DNA of 64,000 bases from G942493375 sp942493375 (lineage in GTDB: Bacteria; Armatimonadota; UBA5829), in assembly GCA_942493375.1 (NCBI GenBank), contig OW818698.1:5022001-5086000 (forward strand). The letters are read 5' to 3'. Positions 39,422 through 48,130 of the stretch are shown one piece after another (the stretch's first letter is position 1; the number at the start of each line of letters is the position of its first letter). The notes beneath the pieces were generated by a model that searched no databases, was not told the origin of the DNA, and saw only the letters and a list, made by a program, of their open reading frames with translations. The translations under genes and the position numbers were made by a program.

Positions 39422-41761
39422 TTGAAAACTATACTCTCGTTAATGCTAGCACTAATTGTATTGAGCAGTATCACCAACGCTGCACCGACTGCAAAGCTCA
39501 AATTGGTTGAAAATGGCAGGTCGGAGTATGTGATTGCTACAGCCGGGAATCAGATACCTGCTGAGATTACAGCTTCAAAAGAACTGCAGGCATACATAAG
39601 TAAGTCTACCGGAGTGATGCTTCCGATTATCAAGGAATCTGAACTTAAGCCCGGCGCTCCGGCTGTAGTAGTTGGGCAGACAAACATTGCACGCTCTGCC
39701 GGGATCATCCCCAAAGGCTCTGAGCAGTGGGTTATTAAGACCATTGGTAACAAGCTGGTGCTTACGGGCGGTAGGCCGAGGGGAAGTCTATACGCTGTTT
39801 ACCATTTCTTGGAAGATAATCTGGGTATCCGGTGGTGGACTATATGGGATGAATCGGTTCCGAAACACGGCTCTATCATCCTGACTGATATCAACCGGTC
39901 CGGGCAGCCCACATTTTCATACCGGGAAATATTCGACTGCCTGATCCCCTGGCCTAAGGAGTTTTATGCAAGAAATAGAGTCAATGGAGAGTTTTCGGGG
40001 ATTCCTATTGAATATGGCGGGACTGTTATGTATGGTCCACCTTCTCATGTGCATACATTCAACAGGTATTTCCCTCCAGAGGAGTATTTTGAAGCCCATC
40101 CGGAATGGTTCGCTCTTTCAAAAGGCAAAAGAGATCCCCAGGGGCAACTTTGTCTGACAAACACAGAACTGTTCGATGCCTGGGTAGCCAAGATGAAGGG
40201 TTTTATAAAGACATCTTATGCAGCAGCAGATCAGAAAGGCATAGAGAGACCTGCATTCTTCTCGATTTCAGCAAATGACAGCCTGGGTGGCTGCGAATGT
40301 CACAACTGTAAAGCTATCATCGACAAAGAGAATGAGTCCGGGCTTTCACTGTGGTTCGTAAACAAAGTTGCTGATGAGATCCGGAAAGAGTATCCCGAAA
40401 TACTGGTTGATACCCTTGCATACTGGTTTTATGTGGAAGCTCCAAAGACCATCAAGCCCCGGGACAACGTGCGAATACGCCTGTGTGATTTTATTGAGGA
40501 TATACTGCACGGGATCAATCATAATAACAACAAGGATGGTTTGAGGCGTTTAAAAGAGTGGTCAAAAATCACCAAACACCTTGCTATCTGGAAATATGGG
40601 GTAATTTACTCTCCGAACCTTCCTACACCGAGCATGCTTTATTTCTCAGATGACGTCAAGACCTATAAAAAATATGGAGTCGAAGGCGTGTTCTTTGAGT
40701 TTGAATATGCGATGACTACTGATATGTGGGATATGAAGACCTGGATGTCAGCCAAGCTTTATGAAGACCCGGATGCTGATTCCACTAAGCTGGTTAAGGA
40801 GTTCACCGATGGTTTCTACGGGCCAGCCGGTAAATATATCCGGGAGTATCTCAACGTAACGCATGAAGCTCTGCAAAAGATACCAAGCAGTATCAACTTC
40901 GGTGGAAATATATCAGGATACAACTTCCTCACGCTGGATGTCGTTCGCAAGTGCAGTGCTCTGTTCGATAAAGCTGAGGCGTCTGTAACCCACAACCAGA
41001 CGCTGCTGGACCGTGTTCAGTTTGCAAGAACATCCCTGGACAGGACAATCTGTTACAGGTATGCCAACCTGCAGAAAGACTTCCGAAAAGCTGGCAGCAA
41101 GGGTGAGTTCGGACTGTCTGTTTCAGACTCAGCAATAAGAGCAGCTGCAATCCTGCGCAAAATAGCCGGTACAAGGTTCGCCAATTACCCGGATTCTGCA
41201 AAGGACGCATATGATCAAGCAACTGCCCTGGACCAGTACTCTTATATAACCAAGCCTGCCTCCTTGCCCAAACAGTTCGCGTCGTTGCCTGCAGACACAG
41301 TGTTCGACTACTCTCCGAACGCATTCCGTCTTGTAAGCACTCCGAAAATGACCAAAGACACCCAAGCAGCATATGGATTCGCAGCAATGATAGACGTGTC
41401 AGCTGCAGGTAAAGATACATCCAGATACATGATAACCCCGACTCAGGGAATGCCGATGGGCAGCTACAACATCCAGGACAAAGTAGAATCCACACCAGCA
41501 ATGATATTCCCAGACGATATCAAACCCGGTTACAATTTCTACAAGCTGGGCCTGGTCAAGTTCAAACCGACAGAATATTTCTACCTCCTATGGAGCTGGA
41601 CAATCCAACTGGACCTGACAACAGCCATGAACAACAACCCAAACCAGGAATACGAAGTCTACGCCTCAATAAAATTCGACGGTCCATCCTTCCCAAAAGG
41701 CAACCCATCAAAACCGGATTCGATTTGGGTAGATAGGATAATCGTGGTGCAGAAGCAGTGA
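39422..41761 (+). CDS. Secreted DUF4838 glycosidase-like protein, array copy A4
   Basis: A 779-aa exported protein. The start is TTG at 39422 with GGAGG at 39411-39415. The signal peptide is about residues 1-20 (LSLMLALIVLSSITNAA). It is the most diverged of the full-length copies in the barrel: the pre-cysteine motif reads SANDSLGGCECHNCKAI, and YAMTTDMWDMKTWMSAKLYED replaces the usual ENIMTTDMW..MLAKLYEN. The CxCxxC cluster, the DTLAYWFYVEAPKTIKPRDN motif and the C-terminal VDRIIVVQ are kept. It precedes the toxin-antitoxin insertion. Confidence 0.9.
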   Translation: MKTILSLMLALIVLSSITNAAPTAKLKLVENGRSEYVIATAGNQIPAEITASKELQAYISKSTGVMLPIIKESELKPGAPAVVVGQTNIARSAGIIPKGSEQWVIKTIGNKLVLTGGRPRGSLYAVYHFLEDNLGIRWWTIWDESVPKHGSIILTDINRSGQPTFSYREIFDCLIPWPKEFYARNRVNGEFSGIPIEYGGTVMYGPPSHVHTFNRYFPPEEYFEAHPEWFALSKGKRDPQGQLCLTNTELFDAWVAKMKGFIKTSYAAADQKGIERPAFFSISANDSLGGCECHNCKAIIDKENESGLSLWFVNKVADEIRKEYPEILVDTLAYWFYVEAPKTIKPRDNVRIRLCDFIEDILHGINHNNNKDGLRRLKEWSKITKHLAIWKYGVIYSPNLPTPSMLYFSDDVKTYKKYGVEGVFFEFEYAMTTDMWDMKTWMSAKLYEDPDADSTKLVKEFTDGFYGPAGKYIREYLNVTHEALQKIPSSINFGGNISGYNFLTLDVVRKCSALFDKAEASVTHNQTLLDRVQFARTSLDRTICYRYANLQKDFRKAGSKGEFGLSVSDSAIRAAAILRKIAGTRFANYPDSAKDAYDQATALDQYSYITKPASLPKQFASLPADTVFDYSPNAFRLVSTPKMTKDTQAAYGFAAMIDVSAAGKDTSRYMITPTQGMPMGSYNIQDKVESTPAMIFPDDIKPGYNFYKLGLVKFKPTEYFYLLWSWTIQLDLTTAMNNNPNQEYEVYASIKFDGPSFPKGNPSKPDSIWVDRIIVVQKQ

Positions 41762-41848
41762 GATGGTGATACGACTTCGATTTTCTCGAATCTATGCAAG
41801 TAATAGAGCGAAACAATGGAAAAGTGTCAATAATATAGTACGAAAAAC

Positions 41849-41877
41849 TTGACATAATAATTGCCGATGGACATAAT
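41849..41877 (+). promoter_or_regulatory. Sigma-70 promoter of AbiE-like operon
   Basis: A perfect -35 TTGACA (41849-41854), a 17-base spacer and -10 CATAAT (41872-41877). Transcription would start near 41884, which favours the antitoxin start at 41910 over the ATG at 41889. Confidence 0.8.
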
Positions 41878-41909
41878 GAATAGAGAGTATGCACTATAGG
41901 ATTAACACT

Positions 41910-42635
41910 ATGCAATCCACAAACATGGATAAAAAAGAGAGATCAGTTGCATCGCAAGTCAGGAAGATTATCTCTCAGTCGCCTGATAGCATCTGGACTT
42001 ACACGGACTTTCATGATTTACCGCTTATGGCAGTTAGTCAGGCTTTGTCGCGGCTCCATCGAGAAGGAATGGTAAAACGGGTAAGAAAAGGGCTTTATTA
42101 TCACCCAAAACAGACTGTTTTAGGTGAAAGTAGTGTTTCACCCGTTGCTTTGAGTTCGAAGCTTCTTTCCAGCGATGCCCGGCCTACTGGATATACTGCT
42201 GCACGGGTGCTTGGGTTAAACACCCAAGTTCCAGTTGAGCCGTCCTATGCGATTTCCAAGACTAAAGCACCTGCAAGCATAGCTGGTGTAAAACTGACTG
42301 TCCGTCGTCCTTTACCAACTCTCCATATAAGCACACGTGAAGCTGCTATCCTGGAGTTTTTGCGTGAAAGAGGGGAGACAAGTGAGTTGTCTCCCGAGAA
42401 GACCGTTAAAAGACTCCTGGATATTGTCAGAGAAACAGGAATATTCACCAACCTTACCGAAGCATCAATGCATGACCCCCCACGAGTACGGGCTATGCTC
42501 GGGGCATTGGGGGAGGAAGCTAATAATGAACAACGAGAACTGATGAAGCTAAAATTATCACTCAACCCACTATCCAGGTATGATTTCGGGAGATTGAAAT
42601 GTTTGAAATACGCTAAGGAGTGGCAAGCAAAATGA
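41910..42635 (+). CDS. AbiEi/DUF6088-like antitoxin
   Basis: A protein of about 241 aa that probably represses and neutralises the neighbouring nucleotidyltransferase toxin. The N-terminal winged helix-turn-helix (RKIISQSPDSIWTYTDF, then SQALSRLHREGMVKRVRKGL) is typical of AbiEi and DUF6088 antitoxins. The second part (PTGYTAARVLGLNTQVP, later KLTVRRPL) fits the AbiEi_4-type antitoxin domain. I choose the ATG at 41910, with AGG nine bases upstream; the ATG at 41889 lies too close to the transcription start. It overlaps the toxin start by four bases (ATGA), a common operon arrangement. It sits between DUF4838 copies A4 and A5. Confidence 0.83.
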   Translation: MQSTNMDKKERSVASQVRKIISQSPDSIWTYTDFHDLPLMAVSQALSRLHREGMVKRVRKGLYYHPKQTVLGESSVSPVALSSKLLSSDARPTGYTAARVLGLNTQVPVEPSYAISKTKAPASIAGVKLTVRRPLPTLHISTREAAILEFLRERGETSELSPEKTVKRLLDIVRETGIFTNLTEASMHDPPRVRAMLGALGEEANNEQRELMKLKLSLNPLSRYDFGRLKCLKYAKEWQAK

Positions 42636-43609
42636 TGCTACATGAGCATGATGATTTTGGCCCGATATTGACCGAAGCGACTGCCTGGCTAAGGGGAAAA
42701 CCTGGTTTTGAACGTATTACTACTCAGATTGTAGAGAAAGATTACTATGTAACTCAAGTATTGCGTATTATCGCAGCTAAGCTGGGTGAAACAGTCCTGT
42801 TCAAGGGTGGTACAAGTCTTTCAAAAGGTTGGGGATTGATCCAGCGATTTTCTGAGGATGTTGATCTTTTTTTGAATCCGAAAGCTTTTGATCCTCCATT
42901 GGGAGAAAGCAGAATACAAAAGAAACTGCTTGAAATGAGAGATATAGTTGGAGGTAGGCAGGGACTTACCTGGCTGCGAAATGACTCCAGAGTTGATAAA
43001 AAATCACGTGCCGATGTGTATTCCTATAATGCTAAGTATGAAATTAATTCCGAGATACCATCTGAAGTATTGATGGAGGCGGGCGTCAGGAGTGGGTATT
43101 TTCCCAGTGTGCAGGTGAACTTGGATTCTTATGTGGGAGAGTTTCTACGCAGTAAAGGTTTGGATAACATTGCTGAAGATATCAGTCTTTTTCCAATGAT
43201 GTTGTTGCACTTCAAACGCACTTTTATTGAGAAGCTGTTCACAGTATATTCCAAGGTAGAACTGATGTTGAATCATAATGAATCGAGTCTTGGTGACAAC
43301 GCTAGACATTACTATGATTTGGTTCAACTCGCACGTACACCGGAGGTTCAGGAACTGTTAAGATCACCTTATGAGATAGCAGAGATCATCGAAAATTATT
43401 ATGCAATTACTCAGAAGCATTTTCCAAAAAGTCCACTTCCTGACACACACCGTCTATGTGATAGCAGGGCACTTTTTCCGGATAAGGACCTTAGGCATAT
43501 CTTGGCAAATGCATACAAAATACAGTGCGATAGGCTATGTTATACGTACAATTACCCATCTTTTGATGAGGTTTTAGGTGAGTTTGAGAAGATGCGTGAG
43601 TTTATATGA
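42632..43609 (+). CDS. AbiEii/AbiGii-like nucleotidyltransferase toxin
   Basis: A 325-aa protein of the AbiEii family, nucleotidyltransferases that act as toxins in type IV toxin-antitoxin and phage-abortive systems; characterised relatives modify tRNA or other RNA. The motifs are clear: FKGGTSLSKGW (nucleotide-binding GS motif) and FSEDVDLFL (metal-binding D-x-D), followed by a long helical C-terminal part with the HYYDLVQLAR segment. I place the start at the ATG at 42632, four bases into the antitoxin stop (ATGA). A GTG at 42620 is possible but has no ribosome-binding site. The pair has its own promoter and interrupts the DUF4838 array, so it probably arrived as a module. Confidence 0.88.
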   Translation: MMLHEHDDFGPILTEATAWLRGKPGFERITTQIVEKDYYVTQVLRIIAAKLGETVLFKGGTSLSKGWGLIQRFSEDVDLFLNPKAFDPPLGESRIQKKLLEMRDIVGGRQGLTWLRNDSRVDKKSRADVYSYNAKYEINSEIPSEVLMEAGVRSGYFPSVQVNLDSYVGEFLRSKGLDNIAEDISLFPMMLLHFKRTFIEKLFTVYSKVELMLNHNESSLGDNARHYYDLVQLARTPEVQELLRSPYEIAEIIENYYAITQKHFPKSPLPDTHRLCDSRALFPDKDLRHILANAYKIQCDRLCYTYNYPSFDEVLGEFEKMREFI

Positions 43610-43700
43610 TTATCGCAATAAAATAAAGTATGTATGAAAACAGTATCGCCGTGTATTACCTGAATGGGCTATATTTCAGTTTTCGAAGGGGGATGACTTG

Positions 43701-45965
43701 ATGTCACTTGAAATAACCGTAAATGGCAAATCTGAATACGTAATCGCTGCCTCAGAGGACCAGATTCCATCTGAAATTACAGCATCAAAGGAATTGCAGA
43801 CATACATAGCCAAATCCACCGGAGCAACGCTGCCGATTGTCAATGAATCGGACATAAAGCCGGATGCACCAGCTATATTAGTTGGACGAACAGATTTTGC
43901 TAAGTCTGCCGGACTAATCCCCGATGGAGAAGAGCAGTGGGTTATTAAGACTATTGGCAACCGGTTGGTCCTCACAGGGGGCCGTCCGAGAGGCACTCTG
44001 TATGCTGTCTATCACTTCCTGGAAGACCATCTGGGTGTGCGGTGGTGGACTATATGGGATGAGACTGTTCCCAACCATAGCAGCTTATCAATAGCAGATA
44101 CCGACCGTTCGGGTGAACCGGGGTTTGCTTACCGGGATATATATGATGCCGAGGTCCCATGGCCCAAAGAGTTCTACGCACGGAACAGAGTCAACGGCCA
44201 CTTCTCGTTTGTTCCATGGGAGTATGGCGGGACTATCCAGTATGGTCCTCCTCACCATGTGCATACATTCGACCACTACTTCCATCCGGACGAATACTAC
44301 GATACCCATCCTGAGTATTTCTCCCTGTCCAAAGGCGAACGCATCCGCAATGGCCAGCTCTGTCTCACTAACAAGGATGTATTCAAAGAGTGGATAGCTA
44401 AGATGAAGGAATACATCAAGACTTCATATGCTGAGGCAGACAGTAAGGGCGAACCCAGGCCTGTTTTCTTCTCGATCTCCCAGAACGATTGGGAAGGCAG
44501 CTGCGAGTGCGACTGCTGCAAAGCTATCTATGAAAAAGAGAACCACTCCGGGCTCTCATTAATGTTCGTAAACGCTGTCGCAGCAGAGATCGAAAAGGAA
44601 TATCCCGAAGTCCTGATCGATACCCTGGCATACTGGTTCTACGAAGAAGCTCCCAATTCTATCAAACCGCGGGACAACGTAAGGATACGGGTTTGTGATT
44701 TTGGTGAGGATGTCATGCATCCTATTACCCACGAAAACAACAAGCAGGGCCTCAGAAGACTGGGTGAATGGGCGAAGATCACCAAACACACAAACATCTG
44801 GAAATACGGGGTCATATACTCTCCGAACCTGCCTATCCCCAGCCAGTTGGACTATGCCGAAGATGTCAAAGCATACAAAGCTAACGGTGTAGAGGGAGTA
44901 TTCATAGAGCTGGAAAACATAATGACTACAGACATGTGGGAGATGAAAGCATGGATGCTGGCGAAGCTCTACGAAGACCCGTATGCTAACTCCGAAGCCC
45001 TGGTAAATGACTTCACCAACGGTTACTACGGCCCCGCTGGCCTCTATATCCGTGAATACCTAAATGCAACACACGATGCCTTGCAGAAAACTCCAAGCTA
45101 TATAAACTTCGGAGGGACTGCATCTAAGTATTCCTATATAACTTATGACCTGATCCGCACCTGCAACGCAATATTTGAAAAGGCAGAAGCTGCTGTATTG
45201 GGTGATGAATTCCTATTAGACAGAGTCAGGATGGCCAGAACATCAGTAGACAGGGCAATCTGTTACAGGACAAAAGACCTTGTGAATGAGTATGAAAACG
45301 GCGGAAGCAAAGGCGATTTCGGCCTTTCGGTGGAAGTCTCATCCAAGAGGGCATCTGCCATACTCCGCAAAATATCTGATCTCAGGTTTGGTGATTGTCA
45401 AAAACACGCGCGAGATGGATATGACCAGGCAGGTGTGCTTGAAATGGTCTCCAGCCTACCAGTATCAGTCCCGCTGCCTGAACAGTTTGCAGCAATGCCA
45501 AAGGACAATGTCTTCGATTTCTCCCCCAAAGACTTCAGGCTGGTTGGCCCGATAGTAGTCAAAGACCCTGGAGCTGACTTCGGAGCTGCTGCCAAACTGG
45601 ACTACGTAATGTCCGGTTCAGATGCAGCGAAGTTCATAGTATCAGAAACAGAAGGCATGCCGATGGGCCTCTGCAACGTCAGCGAACACGTATTCGGGGA
45701 GACCAGATACATTAAACAGGGAGACATCAAACCTGGATACACCTACTACAAACTCAATAAAGCCAAGTTCCACCCGTCCGAGTATTTCAACATGTTCTGG
45801 GACTGGACATTGCAGCTGGACCTGACCCCAACAATGAATGAAAACCTCGACCAGGAATACGAAATTTACGCATCCATAAAATTCGAAGGACCTTTGTTCT
45901 CCAACGGAGAACCAGCAAACACGAATGGGATATATGTGGAGAGGATAATAGTTGTTCGAGTCTAG
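43701..45965 (+). CDS. Leaderless DUF4838 protein, array copy A5
   Basis: About 754 aa, collinear with the mature parts of A1-A4 but without a signal peptide: the protein begins directly at SLEITVNGKSEYVIA, where the others are already past their leaders. The ATG at 43701 has GGGGG eight bases upstream; a TTG at 43698 is an alternative. The region just before it holds no remnant of a leader in any frame. The barrel keeps SQNDWEGSCECDCCKAI and DTLAYWFYEEAPNSIKPRDN. The product should stay in the cytoplasm unless exported another way. The leader was probably lost when the AbiE-like module inserted or by a deletion at that junction. Confidence 0.88.
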   Translation: MSLEITVNGKSEYVIAASEDQIPSEITASKELQTYIAKSTGATLPIVNESDIKPDAPAILVGRTDFAKSAGLIPDGEEQWVIKTIGNRLVLTGGRPRGTLYAVYHFLEDHLGVRWWTIWDETVPNHSSLSIADTDRSGEPGFAYRDIYDAEVPWPKEFYARNRVNGHFSFVPWEYGGTIQYGPPHHVHTFDHYFHPDEYYDTHPEYFSLSKGERIRNGQLCLTNKDVFKEWIAKMKEYIKTSYAEADSKGEPRPVFFSISQNDWEGSCECDCCKAIYEKENHSGLSLMFVNAVAAEIEKEYPEVLIDTLAYWFYEEAPNSIKPRDNVRIRVCDFGEDVMHPITHENNKQGLRRLGEWAKITKHTNIWKYGVIYSPNLPIPSQLDYAEDVKAYKANGVEGVFIELENIMTTDMWEMKAWMLAKLYEDPYANSEALVNDFTNGYYGPAGLYIREYLNATHDALQKTPSYINFGGTASKYSYITYDLIRTCNAIFEKAEAAVLGDEFLLDRVRMARTSVDRAICYRTKDLVNEYENGGSKGDFGLSVEVSSKRASAILRKISDLRFGDCQKHARDGYDQAGVLEMVSSLPVSVPLPEQFAAMPKDNVFDFSPKDFRLVGPIVVKDPGADFGAAAKLDYVMSGSDAAKFIVSETEGMPMGLCNVSEHVFGETRYIKQGDIKPGYTYYKLNKAKFHPSEYFNMFWDWTLQLDLTPTMNENLDQEYEIYASIKFEGPLFSNGEPANTNGIYVERIIVVRV

Positions 45966-46321
45966 GGGTGGTTTTAACCGATTTCATGTTTTTGGACAGG
46001 ATCAACAAGATTTTCAAGATTAACAGGAAGGGAATTGTTTGTAACAGTTCAGAGTTGCCGGAATTTGTCATCCTCAGGATGACAAATTCCCATGTTACTG
46101 TACTGTTACAATTGTTTAGCTTTATTTAGGGGTTGTGTCTTTGTTGTTGAATGGTTTGGTCTTAGAGATTATGCTGCTGGGTAAATATTATCTCAGCACT
46201 GATGAGACAATTGAAAGGGTTTTTCATTTTGTAAATCCTGTTAATCTTGTTAATCTGTCAAAAAAAGAATTGCAATATTTATCATCCGGGTGTGGTGTTG
46301 TAACTGCGAAAGGAACTGAAT
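45966..46321. other. Intergenic region after the DUF4838 array
   Basis: About 356 bases without a credible gene. It holds two stretches of a CAAGATT/GTTAATC-type low-complexity repeat (near 46000-46030 and 46236-46262) and the smallest copy of the composite palindromic repeat (46041-46109). A 65-aa open frame from 46135 contains the repeat and is rejected. Confidence 0.7.
46041..46109. repeat. Minimal form of the composite palindromic repeat, copy 3
   Basis: Ends GTAACAGT (46041-46048) and ACTGTTAC (46102-46109) enclose the near-perfect palindrome GGAATTTGTCATCCT (46060-46074), one C, then its reverse complement (46076-46090). Here the inner repeats that flank 100-170 bases in copies 1 and 2 lie directly together. 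Confidence 0.8.
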
Positions 46322-47956
46322 ATGTCTTGTGAAGTTACTGTTGAGCTTAGAGCTAATCCTGATGCTTTGGTATCCAGAGTATTTCAGATACTGAAAGATC
46401 GTATCGAGCAGCGGTGTTCATCGATTGTGGTCGAAAAAGATGCCGGGGCTCAGATCGTATTGTCAGTCGATGACAGTTTAGAACCGGATGCATTCCGTAT
46501 TGACCAGGTCGATGCGGCTGTGCGAGTTGCTGGTGGGTCTGCTCGCGGATTGCTTTATGGTGTTGGGAAGTTTTTGCGGACCAGCGGGTATGATGGAGTG
46601 TTCCAACCGTCGCAGTGGCAAGGGACATCGGTGCCTCAGGGATCACTGCGCGGGATGTATTTCGCGTCGCATTTCCACAACTGGTACCATCAGTCCTCGG
46701 AGCCGGAGATATCCCGTTACATTGAAGACATTGCCCTCTGGGGTGTGAATGCCATAATGGTCATCTACCCGATGATCAACCTGCAGGACTGGGATGATCC
46801 ACAGGCTGCCCCGGCTATGGACATGGTTCGGTGCTACGCTAGAGCGACCAAAGACCTTGGACTGATGTTTGTTACCGGCGTCGGCAATACGATGTTCAGA
46901 GGCGTATCATCAGACCTGCTGGCGACACCTCTGCCCGATCCAACCGGACGGCGGGGGAACAGCGGGTTTCCGGTCTGCCCGAGCAACCCGGCAGGGCACG
47001 ACTACATTATGGAAAATGCCCGTATCCTTTTTGAGAAGTTGTCGGATGTAGGGATAGATGCCTTGTGCTTCTGGCCTTACGATGAAGGCGGGTGTGCTTG
47101 CGAGAAGTGCATGCCCTGGGGCAGCAATGCATACCTGAAGCTGTCGTGTGACCTGACGAAACTCGGACGAGAGTATTTCCCGGACCTGAAGACGGTTATG
47201 AGCACATGGATGTTTGATACTCCTCCGGAGGGTGAGTGGCAGGGACTAACCGACGCTTTGGCCACGAAGAATGAGTGTATAGATTATATTCTTGCCGATT
47301 CCCACGAGGACTTTCCGCGCTATCCCCTGGATGCCTGTGTGCCCGGAAACCTGCCTCTAATAAACTTCCCTGAGATCAGCATGTGGGGCAACTGGCCCTG
47401 GGGTGGTGTGGGAGCTCATCCGCTGCCTGCCCGATTCCAGCGTCTGTGGGACCAGGTCAAGCACGTGGTTGAAGGAGGCTTCCCCTACAGTGAAGGTATC
47501 TACGAGGATATAAACAAAGCGATAGCGGTTCAGTTCTATTGGGACAGGGATCAGTCTGCACGCACAACACTGGAGGAATACATCGCATATGAATTCACTC
47601 CGAATGTCACGCAAGACGTACTGACTATCATCGACATTCTGGAGATCGCAGCAGGAAACAGATTCAAGGGGCTGACTGTAAGCACAGAAGACGTTCAACA
47701 GGCATACGATTTGGCAGACACAGTGCATGCCAGTCTCCCGGATTGGGCAAGGCAGAACTGGAGATGGGAAATTCTATATCTGCGAACAGTGCTGGAGCAT
47801 GAACACGCCAGTGGTGGACTGGAAACTCCAACAGCCGAAGCTGCAATGACACGCCTGATCGAAATATACCACTGCATGCTTGAAACAGACGATCCCTACC
47901 ACCACCGCGTCCGCCCTCCCCTGAAACGCGCTATAACCCAGGGTGGGGAGTGTTAA
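46322..47956 (+). CDS. Cytoplasmic GH67/GH20-like glycosidase homologue
   Basis: A 544-aa protein without signal peptide. Residues about 1-100 are the alpha/beta domain found before GH20, GH67 and DUF4838 barrels (ARGLLYGVGKFLRTSG). Residues about 105-430 form a TIM barrel (LRGMYFASHFHNWYHQ, WGVNAIMVIYPMINL, LGLMFVTGVGNTMF, ALCFWPYDEGGCACEKC). It has the CxCxxC cluster (CACEKC) of the DUF4838 proteins, with an acidic DEG just before it that may be functional. The C-terminal 110 residues are helical. It lies downstream of the array and probably degrades intracellular oligosaccharides, but no activity is known. The ribosome-binding site AAAGGA supports the ATG at 46322. Confidence 0.8.
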   Translation: MSCEVTVELRANPDALVSRVFQILKDRIEQRCSSIVVEKDAGAQIVLSVDDSLEPDAFRIDQVDAAVRVAGGSARGLLYGVGKFLRTSGYDGVFQPSQWQGTSVPQGSLRGMYFASHFHNWYHQSSEPEISRYIEDIALWGVNAIMVIYPMINLQDWDDPQAAPAMDMVRCYARATKDLGLMFVTGVGNTMFRGVSSDLLATPLPDPTGRRGNSGFPVCPSNPAGHDYIMENARILFEKLSDVGIDALCFWPYDEGGCACEKCMPWGSNAYLKLSCDLTKLGREYFPDLKTVMSTWMFDTPPEGEWQGLTDALATKNECIDYILADSHEDFPRYPLDACVPGNLPLINFPEISMWGNWPWGGVGAHPLPARFQRLWDQVKHVVEGGFPYSEGIYEDINKAIAVQFYWDRDQSARTTLEEYIAYEFTPNVTQDVLTIIDILEIAAGNRFKGLTVSTEDVQQAYDLADTVHASLPDWARQNWRWEILYLRTVLEHEHASGGLETPTAEAAMTRLIEIYHCMLETDDPYHHRVRPPLKRAITQGGEC

Positions 47957-48130
47957 AGACTGAAGTACGCTGGTGTATTTTTGCTCTAGTATGCAAAATC
48001 AAGGTGAAAACCCAAACCATACTATTTTTCCAAGCTTCGCTAATACCGACTGCAAAGGGATGGGGAAGCTTCAGCAGTGGAGTTTATAGCAGAAGTAACT
48101 GCTGAAGATATATAAGATAAGAGGGATTCT

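Noticed and set aside
40929..41501. 190-aa minus-strand frame inside array copy A4
   Set aside because: It is antisense to a strongly conserved gene, is rich in Leu/Cys/Arg as expected for a shadow, and has no start signals.
46135..46332. 65-aa frame between the array and the GH67-like gene
   Set aside because: Its middle encodes the GTTAATC low-complexity repeat, it lacks a ribosome-binding site, and it overlaps the start of the next gene.
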